From Anastrepha obliqua (taxonomy: Eukaryota > Arthropoda > Insecta > Diptera > Tephritidae), in NCBI RefSeq assembly GCF_027943255.1, contig NC_072895.1, positions 49,264,001-49,328,000 on the forward strand: a DNA stretch of 64,000 nt, given 5' to 3'. The translations under genes were made by a program, and so were the position numbers. A model generated the notes under the pieces. It did not search any database and was not told where the DNA came from. It saw only the letters and a program-made list of their open reading frames with translations. Every line of letters begins with the position of its first letter. Positions within the stretch are counted from its first letter, which is position 1. Below are positions 11,065-20,730 of the stretch, piece by piece.

Positions 11065-12842
11065 CACACTGGGGATTTTTGTACTGAGATGCGGAAAAAA
11101 GTATACATACCAAAAAATATTTACATTTTTACTACTAACGAAGTTGTATATATTTGTGTATGAAAAGAACATGTTTAAAAACATTATTTTTTAAAACTAT
11201 TTTAAAAAAAAATTTTTTTTAAAAATTTAAAAAAATAATGTTTTTTAAAGTTCATAAATTTTATTTTTAAAAATATAAATATATGGAAAGAACATGATTT
11301 AAAACAATGTTTAAAAACTGTTTTAAAAAAATGTTGAAAATCAATGTTTTTTCCATATAGAAATATATACTACTGCGTTATTTGTAAAAATATGAAAATT
11401 TTTATATGGACTGCCGACAAGTGAATACATAATGAACAAATATTTATTTTTAATGATGTCATACATACACAAATTATACACATTACATATTCATATAAAA
11501 CATATTTTTTTGCAAATTTTATTCTTGTAAAAGCGCAATTACTTCCTTGCTTAAATCACTGTGCTTTTTCTTATTGAAAGAAGGTGTCAAATGTGATATC
11601 AACGGGTCTGATGTCACCACCATTCGGTGCATGATGTCTTGATTCGTGGCAATTCTGCTGCATTTTCTGGAGTGTCTGGGTCTATACTTTTTGTAGTCTT
11701 TGTTTCGACATTCCTGAGCCTCTTCAGACAATATACCCACAGGGAAAATACAATTTTCCATTATATCCTTACCGTGTATGAGAATTTTATGGAGAGTAGT
11801 TGGCATATTGTACCATTCATACAAAGTAACAAACTTTTTTGCTGTCTCCATACAAAAATCTCCAAATTTTGTTAGGTTCACTGGCTCACGTATGGTTATG
11901 GCTTCAAGAATAACAGCAAATCTTTTAATTAAATCTTCGTCCAAACCTGTTATTTCAGAAACTAAGGTTGGATTGGCAAAGAATCTTCGTGACGTGTTTC
12001 CGGAATTTGTTGTGCCGGATCCTTGCTTGACAGTATCAACCTGTATCCCAATTTTTTCTTTTAGCTCTCGTTTTATCAATTGTTTTCTGGCTTTTTTTAT
12101 TGGGCGAATATGTGAGTCGACTCGTTCTCGTTTAAATTCCATATTATAGGCTACATGCAGAAGACACTCCATCAGCTTGATACGAGCATGGAGAGGTGAC
12201 ATGCCGAATTTCAGTGCTTCTTCATTTACGGGCCTGGATTGAACTTCTTCAATTTTATTCATAGTGCTAATGAAAACTATTAACAAAATTATTGCCGCAG
12301 ATTTTTTTTTTTTTTTTGTTGCCCTGTGTTATCATTGCCAAAAAAAAGGCAGTGGCGCCTGGTGGCACCTGCAATTGATTAAAACTGAAAGAGACGCTAT
12401 TAAGGAACACGTTGATACTAGTTTCTGACCGTAGGTAAATGTAGCTCAACTTGCAGATCCAAGAATATGAAGGAATACTTTTTTTTTTTTTTTTGTTTTT
12501 GTAAAATTAATTATAAATAGATAATCAAATGCTTCACAGCCTTTGTTCTTCCGGCTAAAATATATAAAAATATCGTACCCTAAATGAAAAATAAAAAATT
12601 CGAAGTCGGCTCAAGCAAAAGGAAAAAAAACCACCTTGGGCTTTGAGGTTTTTTCTTAGTCAGTTCAATACTATAAAACAATTATACTTTTCACATATCT
12701 ATAAAAAAAAAACTGTAAGTCGGAATTTAGTAATTCTTTTTGATTTTATTGTTGGTTCTATTCTGGAATTTAGAAATACCATTAAACATTGCGTAGGTGG
12801 TATGTTGGAAATTTGACTTTTTTCCGCAAAATCCCCACTGTG
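11065..12842 (-). mobile_element. Transib copy B, with partial transposase
   Basis: Termini are CACACTGGGG (11,065) and CACAGTGGGG read from the other end. Both begin with a heptamer like the RAG recombination signal (CACAGTG). The outer flanks are CGCCG on both sides (11,060-11,064 and 12,843-12,847). The element is 1778 bp; complete Transibs are near 3 kb. It contains the 3' part of the transposase gene only, plus A/T-runs in both arms. Confidence 0.85.
11519..12286 (-). CDS. Transib transposase, C-terminal part (RAG1-like)
   Basis: The 255-aa frame has no stops. It shows GMSPLHARIKLMECLLHVAY, GSGTTNSGNTSRRFF, ITGLDEDLIKRFAVILEA, LHKILIHGKDIMEN, LSEEAQECRNKDYKKYR and HSRKCSRIATNQDIMHR. These are the conserved C-terminal blocks of Transib transposases. 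By my alignment the HK..IHG..I.E...SEEAQE.RNK segment corresponds to the RAG1 core around its catalytic glutamate, so E in LSEE is the likely third acidic residue. The two catalytic aspartates and the whole N-terminus are missing, so it is not expected to cut DNA alone. The first in-frame ATG is in an unlikely context; MNKIEEVQ a few codons on is as plausible. Family assignment is supported independently by termini and duplication. Confidence 0.8.
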   Translation of the reverse strand: MLIVFISTMNKIEEVQSRPVNEEALKFGMSPLHARIKLMECLLHVAYNMEFKRERVDSHIRPIKKARKQLIKRELKEKIGIQVDTVKQGSGTTNSGNTSRRFFANPTLVSEITGLDEDLIKRFAVILEAITIREPVNLTKFGDFCMETAKKFVTLYEWYNMPTTLHKILIHGKDIMENCIFPVGILSEEAQECRNKDYKKYRPRHSRKCSRIATNQDIMHRMVVTSDPLISHLTPSFNKKKHSDLSKEVIALLQE

Positions 12843-13906
12843 CGCCGGCAACCGATACTGGCAGGGTGCAGAATATTCGCAAAGCAATGCAGATGTTCGG
12901 GAACAGAGTATTCAAGTTTTTAGCTGTGATGGCATTCAACAAGTCGAACGGAGGCATACAACATTCCGAATTTCCAGTAAAATTCGCCTTGTACACACTC
13001 TTCAAGTGACACATCTCAATTGAGATTTCTTCCGACACATCAGAAGGGTATTTTTTAGCAAAATTAAGAGCTGCTGTCTGAAGTTCTGCTTTTTCAATTT
13101 TAGGGAATGGCCACAGGAATGAGAAAATGTTGTTTAGGTTTTTAATTGCAGTAAACCGATTTTCAATACTGAGTCCATATGACGCGAAATGTGTTCCTCT
13201 TGAAATCAATTTCTTCGGCAGTCATATTTTCCGCTGAATTCTCAGGTTCTTCATCATTACGTTTTTCTTTCGGCTTGCTGGCAATGTTGACGAAGTATTT
13301 GGCAAACCTTTTGCAACAGTTTGACATTCTTTTAAAATCGATCCCCATTGGCTGCGTAACAATTGCAGATCTGCTACTAGGCATTCAAGATTCTTTACCT
13401 CGACGTCAATCGTTGCTTCTTTTCTTTGTAAAATCAAACTGACGTAGTTTAATGCTGTGAGAATCTTGAACCATATGGAAGTCATTAAGACACATTCAAA
13501 TTTACTTATGTACTTAATAATTCCATCGACATCGCGTTTCGTTTCTACGGTGAGATTAAGTCCTGTCACTTTCGTAAGAGCTTTCCTCAGTCCAGGTAGA
13601 TTTTGAGCAAACGCTTTGGCAGCATCAATTCGAGCAGAGGAAATTTCTTGGAATTACCCTCGAGTCCAGGCCCCTCTGAAAACTCAGGCCCCGGGGGAAA
13701 AAGTACCCGATCCCCTCCTCTCGTCGGGCCTGACTGAGGCCTATTTTGAAGCAAAAGATAATTCGTTCTACAAAAGTGGTATTGAAGTGTTAGAGCGGCA
13801 CTGGAATGATTACGTTGTTCTTGATGAAAATTACGTTGATGGATAAAGCTAATTTTTAACCGAAGAAACCTGTTTTCTTTGTTATTCACGGGACTTTTCA
13901 GCCCAT

Positions 13907-16195
13907 GTGTTGTTTGGGCAACTGGCTTAATAGATACCATTACCGAAATTTCAACTCGCATTTACATAAATTAGTGCATAGATGAGCACTTAAAAAGCTC
14001 TTTTTGATAGGCTGTGATAATATTTACTTAGCCACAAAAATTTACAAGCATTGCTGGAGGTCATTATTTCATTAGTTAAAACTATATTTGCTATTTAACA
14101 ATTCACTCGCCTCCTTATAAATGTCTGAAATATTTAGTTATATGTACATACATACATAAGCATAAGTACATACCTATACATATACATATACGAAGAACTG
14201 CCTGGTTTGCCAAGTACCTAAGTTCGTTACCATATTGCGGCTGTCGTCTCAAAGAGCCCACAGCACGCAGAAATTCGACTTGAAAGCGATTGATGATGAA
14301 AATATTTAACTGCTATCACTTAAGAAAATTGAATATGGAAATTAGTTTTCAACATAATTATTTAATGCATTATTTACTGTATTGGTACGGAGTATTTGTG
14401 GGCATTCGGCATTCGATAAAATGCTCTCCCTTGGGTTGTGAATGATTTCTGTTTCGTTAGATACTTCCTTTACATTATTAAATTAAATAAATAGCTCCTT
14501 GCGCTTTTGTTTTAACAGTTGGTAAAGCTGTTTTGTTTCACACTAAACAGGATTAAAGAGAGAGAAAACAGAATAAATAAATATCGGAAATACGAATAGT
14601 AAACTCGAAGCAAAAATTACTGGCACCACCGTGCAAAAGACATCAAAGGAATTTCAAAAATCGCTGAACTTTGCTTTATTTACGGATGATTTTTAGTGAC
14701 CAAGCTGGGGGTTTTTTTCATTGTTTTTCATCATTACGTTATATTTGCTTTAACGCCACCATATGCAATGCAAATTCTGCAAACAGATATATTGAATTTG
14801 GCAAACAAATAAAATTTGCTTTTAGCTACAATGATTGAAAATTCAACGCATAAAGACAGAAAATGTACATATATTTGGCTAGCCACGCGTCTAGATCAAA
14901 GTGCGCTGGCATGAAAAAGAAACTGTGATAATTTAATATGCAATATTAAAAGCAATAAAATATAAAAAAATAGCAAAAAAGAAACCAAATCGATTGCTTT
15001 CTTATCCCTCCATTAGGCGCGTGGACTTTACTCACGCGGATAGGCGCTTGAAATTTAATTATATGAAGCAAACTCATCGGGCTGGTTGAAAAGCACAAGA
15101 GGCGCTAGATTGGACCAGAGAAATTCGACTATTTTGATGAGATTTTAAGCATACTTTACCAGTTGTAACACTACGCACGGGTGGATGAGGTAAGAACGTA
15201 CTGGAATAATTTAAGTGTTCTGCTCAATTCAAACTTTGACTTAGGTTGCTTTTAATGGGTACCTTAACCAGTTGGAAGCTACCTTTGGCGCCTGCAGAAA
15301 CTTGGCGGGGTCACTTTCAATAAAAGAGACTGAAATTAGTTACTTGCTAATATTGTTCATTCATTGGAAATCATCATTTCTGTTGCGAAACTCGAGACTA
15401 ATGTATAATTTTGTTTTGAATATGTACTTGCTGCTCTGCATAGAAAATGTAAAAGTGTAGGCGTAACAAATAGCAATGGTTGCTTCTTAGAGCAACGTAA
15501 ATCCGCTACAATTGTTTCTCTCTTTGCCTTTCCTACTTTTTAGTTATATATTCCTCTGTTAGCTCTGTACCTCCGTTCCCTATACATTTACTTACTTCTG
15601 CTTCTCGGTTTGCGCGATATGGCAGTGAGAGTTGTCACTATAAGATATTTTTTTATAATTCACATTAGCATACAAAATCAAAAGATATTAAAACCAAAAA
15701 CCAAAAAAAATTCAATTTTGCGCTTATTAGCTGCTTTAATCGCGCTTTGTTAGACACTAAGGAATATCTTGTTTTCCAACTACATACACGCATATAGATT
15801 AGACAGTTGGCACATCCATGTATGCCCAGTTACTTTGTGCTTTGTGCCACAACAACATATGCGCACACACATGCATACGCGTATAAATAGCATTTAGAAT
15901 ACATATAAATGCTCGAAACACGCGCCTAATACAAGTGATGCAAAAATGCGAGTAAATTAAATTTTATTGGTTTAACATGCGCAGCCAAGAGTGACGGCCA
16001 TGCTGGAGAGCTGTCGCGACATATTACAAATACTTAGACATCTGCTATTCCTTTATACTGACACTGCGTTGCTGTGCAAAAGTATAATACATTTTGTGGC
16101 TGCGTGCATGAGTGTTGGTATGTTAGAAAAAGATTAAGAACCTCAAACACAATGCGAAAATACTTTGCACATATCCTTGCTGGAGCATATACGTA
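13907..16195. other. Gene-free stretch, 2.3 kb
   Basis: AT-rich DNA with a CATA/TACA-rich microsatellite near 14,141-14,190. The frame at 15,272-15,460 has no recognisable motif. I see no element termini. Confidence 0.5.
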
Positions 16196-16549
16196 TTGGG
16201 TGGTCTAAAAAGCTTGGCAACAAATTGGCGCAACTACAATTTTTTTTTAATATTTTTCTAGTACGTTTTTCTATGTTATGAATACCTTTAAGCTTGCAAA
16301 CTAAAGTTTTTGCAATTTTTAGTGTGAAGCCGTTAGTCCACTTCTGAGTATTCTGTGCGAAAAATTGGTTCACGTGAATTCAACTTCGCTTTATTAACGA
16401 TTTTTTGTAGGGACCGAGCTTACAAGCATTGTCTTTTCGCAGCCAAGCTCGGTTATTTAAAAAATATCATAATTAATTTGCGGTTTTCTTAGTGAAAAAA
16501 TACACGTTTTCTGTTGATAAATGTTTGTCAATTCAAAAACTGATTTAAG

Positions 16550-16755
16550 TGAATTCACTATTCACTCTAATATAAGAAACCTCCTTCTGAAGATCCAAAT
16601 AGGGACAAACTTTCTCAATTCACTCTTCACTCTAGTATTAGGAACCTTCTTTTGGAGCCCAAAATCAGGACAAACTTTCTCAATTCACTCTTCACTTTTC
16701 ACACTGTATTGGAGATCTCTTTCTGGATACTAAAATAAGGACAATCTTTCTCAAT
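16550..16755. repeat. Tandem repeat, three ~65-70 bp units
   Basis: The phrase TCAATTCACTCTTCAC recurs with changes near 16,551, 16,616 and 16,680, and TTTCTCAATT again near 16,748. Each unit also carries a GGA(A/T).C.TCTTCTGGA-like block and AGGACAAACTTTC. It lies inside the long TIR element, in front of the nested mariner. Confidence 0.75.
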
Positions 16756-16801
16756 TTAAAATAAGTATGTGATATTCAGTTTAAAAATTCTAGTTGGAAT
16801 T

Positions 16802-17830
16802 GTCAGGTCAGTCCATAAGTTCGTGCGTATTTTACCCATAATTTCACTTTTGTACGATTTTTGCATACAAGAAATTATTCGAAATTATAAAAAATTGATA
16901 TATTGTGCATTCAAGAAGTAATTTTAATCGCGGATAGAAACACGTATTGTTAAAAAATAAAATGGAATCTTTGAACGCGTATAGGAGGCATATTTTGTAT
17001 TTTTTTTATAAAAGTGGTAAACATGCAACAACTGCTACTGAAGAAATAAACACTGTTCGTGAGGATACCGTGAGTGTAAGGACTGCGCAAAAGTGCTTTT
17101 CAAAATTCCGAAGTGGTAACTGCGACGTGGAGGATGCCCCGCGCGCTGGTTGTCCTGAAGTCTTTAACTCCGACGCCTTGCTCGAACTCGTGGAAGCTGA
17201 GCCAAATTTCACAGTCGATGTGATAGCTCAGAGGTTAAGTTCATCGCATGGAACAGTTCACAGTCACCTAGTTCAGTTGGGAAAGGTTTCAAAGCTGGGA
17301 AAATGGGTTCTGCATAGAATTTCCGTCGCCAACCTTCAGCATAGAGTGAATGTGTGTCCTCAGCTGCTGCAACGGCTTGAAAATGAAAGTTTTTTTAACA
17401 GTATCGTTACTGGTGATGAAAAATGGGTTCTTTACAATAATCCTGTTCGCAAACGCCAATGGTTAGATAAAGATGAAACACCAGAACCGACCCCTAGAGA
17501 TGGCTTTCAGCCCAAGAAGATTCTCCTGTCTATTTGGTGGGATATTGCCGGTATTGTTTATTATGAACTTCTGGAACCAAACCAGACGAAAGCTGCTGAT
17601 TATTATTCCCATCAGTTATCACACCTGAATGAGTGAAAAGACGCAAAGTCTTGTTTTACCACGACAACGCAAGACCTCATACCGCAAGGCAAACATTAGG
17701 CAAGCGGAACGAGCTCGAATGGGAGCTAATGCCGCATCCACCATACTCTCCGGATATTGCACCTTCTGATTAGCACCTCTTCCTGGCATATAGCACTTCA
17801 CTCTGAAATTTGTATTTTGCATTTTTTCAA
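16802..17830 (+). mobile_element. Mariner, 3'-truncated
   Basis: The left terminus CAGGTCAGTCCATAAGTTCG resembles the ends of the 22- and 43.7-kb mariners (both share ATAAGTTCGTGCG). The body ends shortly after the third catalytic motif and no right terminus is visible, so the 3' end is truncated or replaced. Confidence 0.75.
16962..17815 (+). pseudogene. Mariner transposase, frameshifted and truncated
   Basis: The first ATG in good position is 16,962 (MESLNAYRRHILYFFYKSG). The N-terminal HTH pair runs to about residue 110 (RTAQKCFSKFRSG, then DAPRAG). The catalytic domain has IVTGDEKWVLYNN with the first aspartate, then LLSIWWDIAGIVYYELLEP. The frame stops after SHQLSHLNE at 17,636. In the next frame RRKVLFYHDNARPHTAR carries the second aspartate, and HPPYSPDIAPSD the third, with a stop right after it. 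Thus one frameshift and one stop disable a gene that otherwise keeps its DD34D-type core. The style is of the cecropia-like group (inference). Confidence 0.85.
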
Positions 17831-17935
17831 CAATTTTTGAATAAAGTATATAGAAAAATGTTCAATGTCATTTGGCATATAAATATTTTTTCGCTCGCAG
17901 CTTTAAAAGCTGTGCTAATTTTTAAAACTAAGCTT

Positions 17936-18043
17936 GTTGCCATATGGCAATAAATTTCTCGTAAGGTGTTAACTTGCATTAGATTGCAGAAGAAGTTTAT
18001 TTGCGATTGAAACCAATACAAAACATTTGTTGCCATATGGCAA
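17936..18043. repeat. Repeated palindrome TTGCCATATGGCAA
   Basis: TTGCCATATGGCAA occurs near 17,937 and, extended to the perfect 16-bp palindrome GTTGCCATATGGCAAC, near 18,028. A related GTCATTTGGCAT lies near 17,868 and TGCCATTTGGCA near 18,327. The function is unknown; symmetric repeats like this often mark protein-binding sites or MITE interiors. Confidence 0.6.
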
Positions 18044-18365
18044 CATAAAAAAAAGCACTTAACAAAAAAAAATAAAAAATAAAAATTTATTTGTATTGTT
18101 AGTCCTAAAATAAATACTCTGACAAAAATTTGGATTTCTTGGATGGCGCAATAAAAAGATGTAGCGAAAGGGTTAAACTTTTTTACACCTCGATATATTA
18201 TTTCTATAGTTTCTAAATTTAATCGATTTGAATTTATTATATTTGAATTCTATAGGCGTTACTGAGCTGTCACACGATAAATAATAAATAACAAGTGCAC
18301 TAGAAGCGCAAAAAAAAATTTTGACTGCCATTTGGCAGTGTAGGGTATTTGCATGGTGAATAAGT

Positions 18366-18600
18366 TGAGATTGTGTTGGTGATATACGAAAAAGATCAAC
18401 CAATCACGCTTCGCTACTGTCTGAACAACAACTGATTGGGCGAGGGTGTGAACATGTGTGCAGTAATTGTGCAAATTACGGCTGGCGATAAGATTGTGTT
18501 AGTGATATACGAAAAAAATCAACATAGTCTTCGCTCATGTTGCTTCGTTGCTATTGAACAACGACTGATTGGACGAGTGTGTGAATATATGTGAAATGAT
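18366..18600. repeat. Direct duplication, ~120 bp
   Basis: Two adjoining copies (about 18,366-18,485 and 18,487-18,600) share AGATTGTGTTRGTGATATAC, then AACAACGACTGATTGG-like and GTGTGAA blocks. The second copy has diverged by substitutions and small indels. Confidence 0.7.
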
Positions 18601-19115
18601 CGTGTAGAGCTCGGCTGAGTCTCTCAAGTGACGCGGCAGCCGAAGTTCCCCTCACAATTTTATTTTGCATAGTATTTAGTTAAAGTGGAAAGCTGGGGTA
18701 TTTAGAGTGGTGAGTGTAGTGGTGAGTACTTAATACTAATCTATGTCAATCAAGTTATGGCCCATGTCCTCCACAGTATTTAATAAAATTTTGTGAACCA
18801 TTTTTCTAAGCAAGTTTGTCAAAATTGGTATCTGGGAAAGGTAACTATATCACGAAGCTAAGTTCTGTATGATTGGAAGTACTTGTAATGTAATGAGTTG
18901 GTACCGCGGGTAAAAGGATTAGTTCTCATTTCTACTGTCAAAGGTTGAAAACAACATGAGGGACGTCGAGTGCAATCATTGTAAAGCCAGATTTTAAAGA
19001 TTATTTTAAAAAATTGTTTTTGTTCGCATTTCAAACACAAGCACACTATACCGGTATATAAAGTTTACATTCATATATCGCCAGTTGACAATACCACCAT
19101 TTAGACCACCCGATA

Positions 19116-19969
19116 TAAATTTCCACCGCATGTATGCATGTGTGTGCGTATTCGTTGGGGTTTGCCACATTGGAATTTGCAATTTAAACTAAAAACCAAG
19201 GTTAAAAAAGAAGCAAAAGTGAAATAAAAATGGAAATAAAAGCAAATAATAAATACACAAAACAAAAAAAAGTTTAAAAGTTCCGTTAAAGGCCAAATAA
19301 TAAAGTGTCGAGTAATGGCTGGAAGGTCCATCTCTGCTTCTCAGGCACTTTATAAAATATGTATTGAGTATAATTCCTTTCCCTTTTCCTTTTTTCCTCG
19401 TTTGAAATGCGTATCTTGCAGGAAACCTCACTCCCTTAGAGCTATTAAATGCCTATAGTGAATTTTCACATGGGTTGGTTCGACACTTATTGTAGTATTT
19501 TATTTTGTCAAATGAAAATGAAATATAAGTAAACATAAGGCTAACAGCTCTGGGTATAAAGAATATAGTTCTAAAACCACCGAATATGTGTGCCATCGTG
19601 TCCAGCACTGGTGCGTAAGCGGGGCAAACATATTTCACCAGAGGAGGAAATAAAACTCAATAAAGTAGGAGAAAGGCTAAAATTTATTGAGGAGGAAATA
19701 CTCAGAATCCATGAAGGTAGCACAATAGATCATTCAGGTCGCAGAGCTAACAGTTCCTAATAATAGTAATAATACCAAAATAAAAAGAATAATACCAAAT
19801 GAAGAAGAAATGGGCATGCCACTAAACGCCTAATTGCGACAGATAAACTGACCAGCCTTGGAATATATTCTTTGAGCGGATTTATTTGCTATTATTTTGA
19901 GAAGATGGCCATGAATTACGGAAAACAAAGTTTAAACTGTTTTGGTGCCCGTAAAATATTTAGTTTTAG
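19116..19969. other. Gene-free stretch
   Basis: AT-rich. The minus-strand frames at 19,101-19,431 are hydrophobic, low-complexity translations of A/T runs and I do not accept them as genes. Confidence 0.5.
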
Positions 19970-19970
19970 T

Positions 19971-20730
19971 AGGTGGTGTTTTTTAGCTGCATTAGAACTA
20001 TCGATTCCGATACCTCTTGTTTGACAGCTGAGAATGGCACACTGTGTTAACATTTCCGTTCAATTAGGTTTTTAAGCCGTCATAAATTATTTAGCGCCTG
20101 TAGAAATTTACCTTGAAAAAATAGATCTGTTCGCAAAGTTCATAGAGTACTGGCGGCATTATCGGTTGTTAGTTCTCACGAAATGAAAAAGGAGCTGCAA
20201 TTACGGTGAATGGCTATCAAACTGAATTTTTCTTTCCAAAAATTAATCACAAAATTTCCAAAATGTGGAAATTTACTTGGAAAAAATAGATCTGTTCGCA
20301 AAGTTCATAGAGTACTTCGGTATCATCGCACCTTATTTCTTCCAATATGAGGAAGGTGCTGCCATTACGCTGAATGGCAAGCGCTGCCAAGGCATCCTGC
20401 ATGAATTTTTGTTTCCAAAAAATAATCAGCTAAACACCTACGATATTTGGTTTCAATAAAACGGCGCTACTTGCCATCCCGCGCACCTAACAATCGCTTT
20501 ATTGCAATATTCAAGCCACTATTGACGCCATACGGCCAGATTTATTGGAAAAGTAGTAAAAAATTGGAGTGATCGAATATAACTGCGGCGGACATATGCC
20601 GGATTTCATAATCAAAAAATAAATGACTTGATATTATCTACCAGATTATAATAACATCAAATTCATGCCAACAATATTTCTGTATTGTATTACCATTTCA
20701 AATTCACAAGCTCTTAAAGCACACCAGATA
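19971..20730 (+). mobile_element. DD41D element, decayed, with an internal duplication
   Basis: The left end GGTGGTGTTTTTTAGCTGC and the reverse complement of the right end, TATCTGGTGTGCTTTAAGAGC, form a weak inverted pair. The 5' region (GAACTATCGATTCCGATA) and 3' region (CACAAGCTCTTAAA) match the element at 42,533-43,053, which defines the family. A transposase segment is duplicated: about 20,103-20,255 and 20,263-20,430 both contain AGATCTGTTCGCAAAGTTCA. Confidence 0.65.
20265..20600 (+). pseudogene. DD41D transposase scrap
   Basis: It reads YFFQYEEGAAITLNGKRCQG, HEFLFPK and DIWFQ, then a stop where QDGATCH would follow (NGATCHPAHLT is still legible). Further on VVKNWSDRI precedes a stop. 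Only the segment around the second catalytic aspartate position is left, and that aspartate itself appears lost to the stop. Dead. Confidence 0.7.

Larger units (their letters stand above)
8792..12842. mobile_element. Composite-like block bounded by two Transib copies
   Basis: The block begins CACACTGGGG at 8792 and ends CCCCACTGTG at 12,842. CGCCG stands directly outside both ends (8787-8791, 12,843-12,847). A 5-bp CGNCG-type duplication is what Transib transposases produce. Inside are Transib copy A (8792-9608), an unrecognised 0.65-kb stretch, a LINE fragment and Transib copy B (11,065-12,842). Either the whole block moved as a unit using the outer ends, or recombination between copies built it in place. 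Confidence 0.7.
8608..13655 (-). pseudogene. hAT transposase C-terminal half, interrupted
   Basis: Reading on the minus strand from about 13,655: RIDAAKAFAQNLPGLRKALT, then TKRDVDGIIKYISKFECVLM. After frameshifts near 13,320 and 13,200 come FAKKYPSDVSEEIS and LNTLFPNICIALRIFCTLPV. The frame stops dead at the Transib boundary (12,848) and resumes at 8791 with GAERSFSALSRIKDYHRS, ending FDDIIRAFASAKARKAKF at 8608. Joining across the 5-bp duplication restores PVSVAGAERSFS, the diagnostic hAT C-terminal dimerisation motif. The N-terminal zinc finger and most of the catalytic domain are absent. Non-functional. Confidence 0.85.
8322..13732 (-). mobile_element. hAT element, split by a nested Transib block
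   Basis: An exact 8-bp target duplication ACTGAGGC flanks it at 8314-8321 and 13,733-13,740, the size produced by hAT transposases. The ends begin CAGGGCCGTGGAGAGAG and, on the other strand, CAGGCCCGACGAGAGGAG. Without the nested 4.05-kb block and one copy of its duplication the element is about 1.36 kb. That is too short for an autonomous hAT; the N-terminal two thirds of the transposase are gone. Confidence 0.87.
7850..13846 (+). pseudogene. Mariner transposase remnant, in two parts
   Basis: The left part (7850-8321) contains WFADFKRGWRDTDDAQRSGR, the HTH linker of irritans-type mariners, then RKRCSIWVPRLLSVL. An internal deletion then jumps to LHELNCELPDLASSDYWLFA. The right part (13,741-13,846) continues AYFEAKDNSFYKSGIEVLER and ends in ENYVDG. 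Thus two of the three catalytic aspartate regions are missing and only the final SSD segment remains. Stops occur in the left part. The family resemblance is to Himar-like enzymes. Confidence 0.75.
7628..13905 (+). mobile_element. Mariner (irritans-like), split by a nested hAT
   Basis: The left end reads ATGGGCTGAAAAGTCCCG after CAT. The right end at 13,891-13,906 is the exact reverse complement of GGGCTGAAAAGTCCCG. The element proper is 7628-8321 plus 13,741-13,905, about 860 bp. The remainder is the hAT inserted with an 8-bp duplication. Removing the hAT restores continuous mariner coding sequence, which sets the order of events: mariner first, hAT later. Confidence 0.85.
16196..19113. mobile_element. 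Long TIR element holding a tandem repeat and a mariner
   Basis: The left end reads TTGGGTGGTCTAAAAAGC after TA (16,194-16,195). The right end, reverse complemented, reads TCGGGTGGTCTAAATGGT before TA (19,114-19,115). A weaker match, CAAATTGGCG versus CAACTGGCG, follows inside. Length is 2.9 kb, but about 1 kb is a nested mariner. The terminal style suggests the Tc1/mariner superfamily; no transposase of its own is recognisable. Confidence 0.55.

Noticed and set aside
15015..15045. Possible hairpin GCGTG...CACGC
   Set aside because: Only a 5-6 bp stem in isolation; common by chance in 64 kb.
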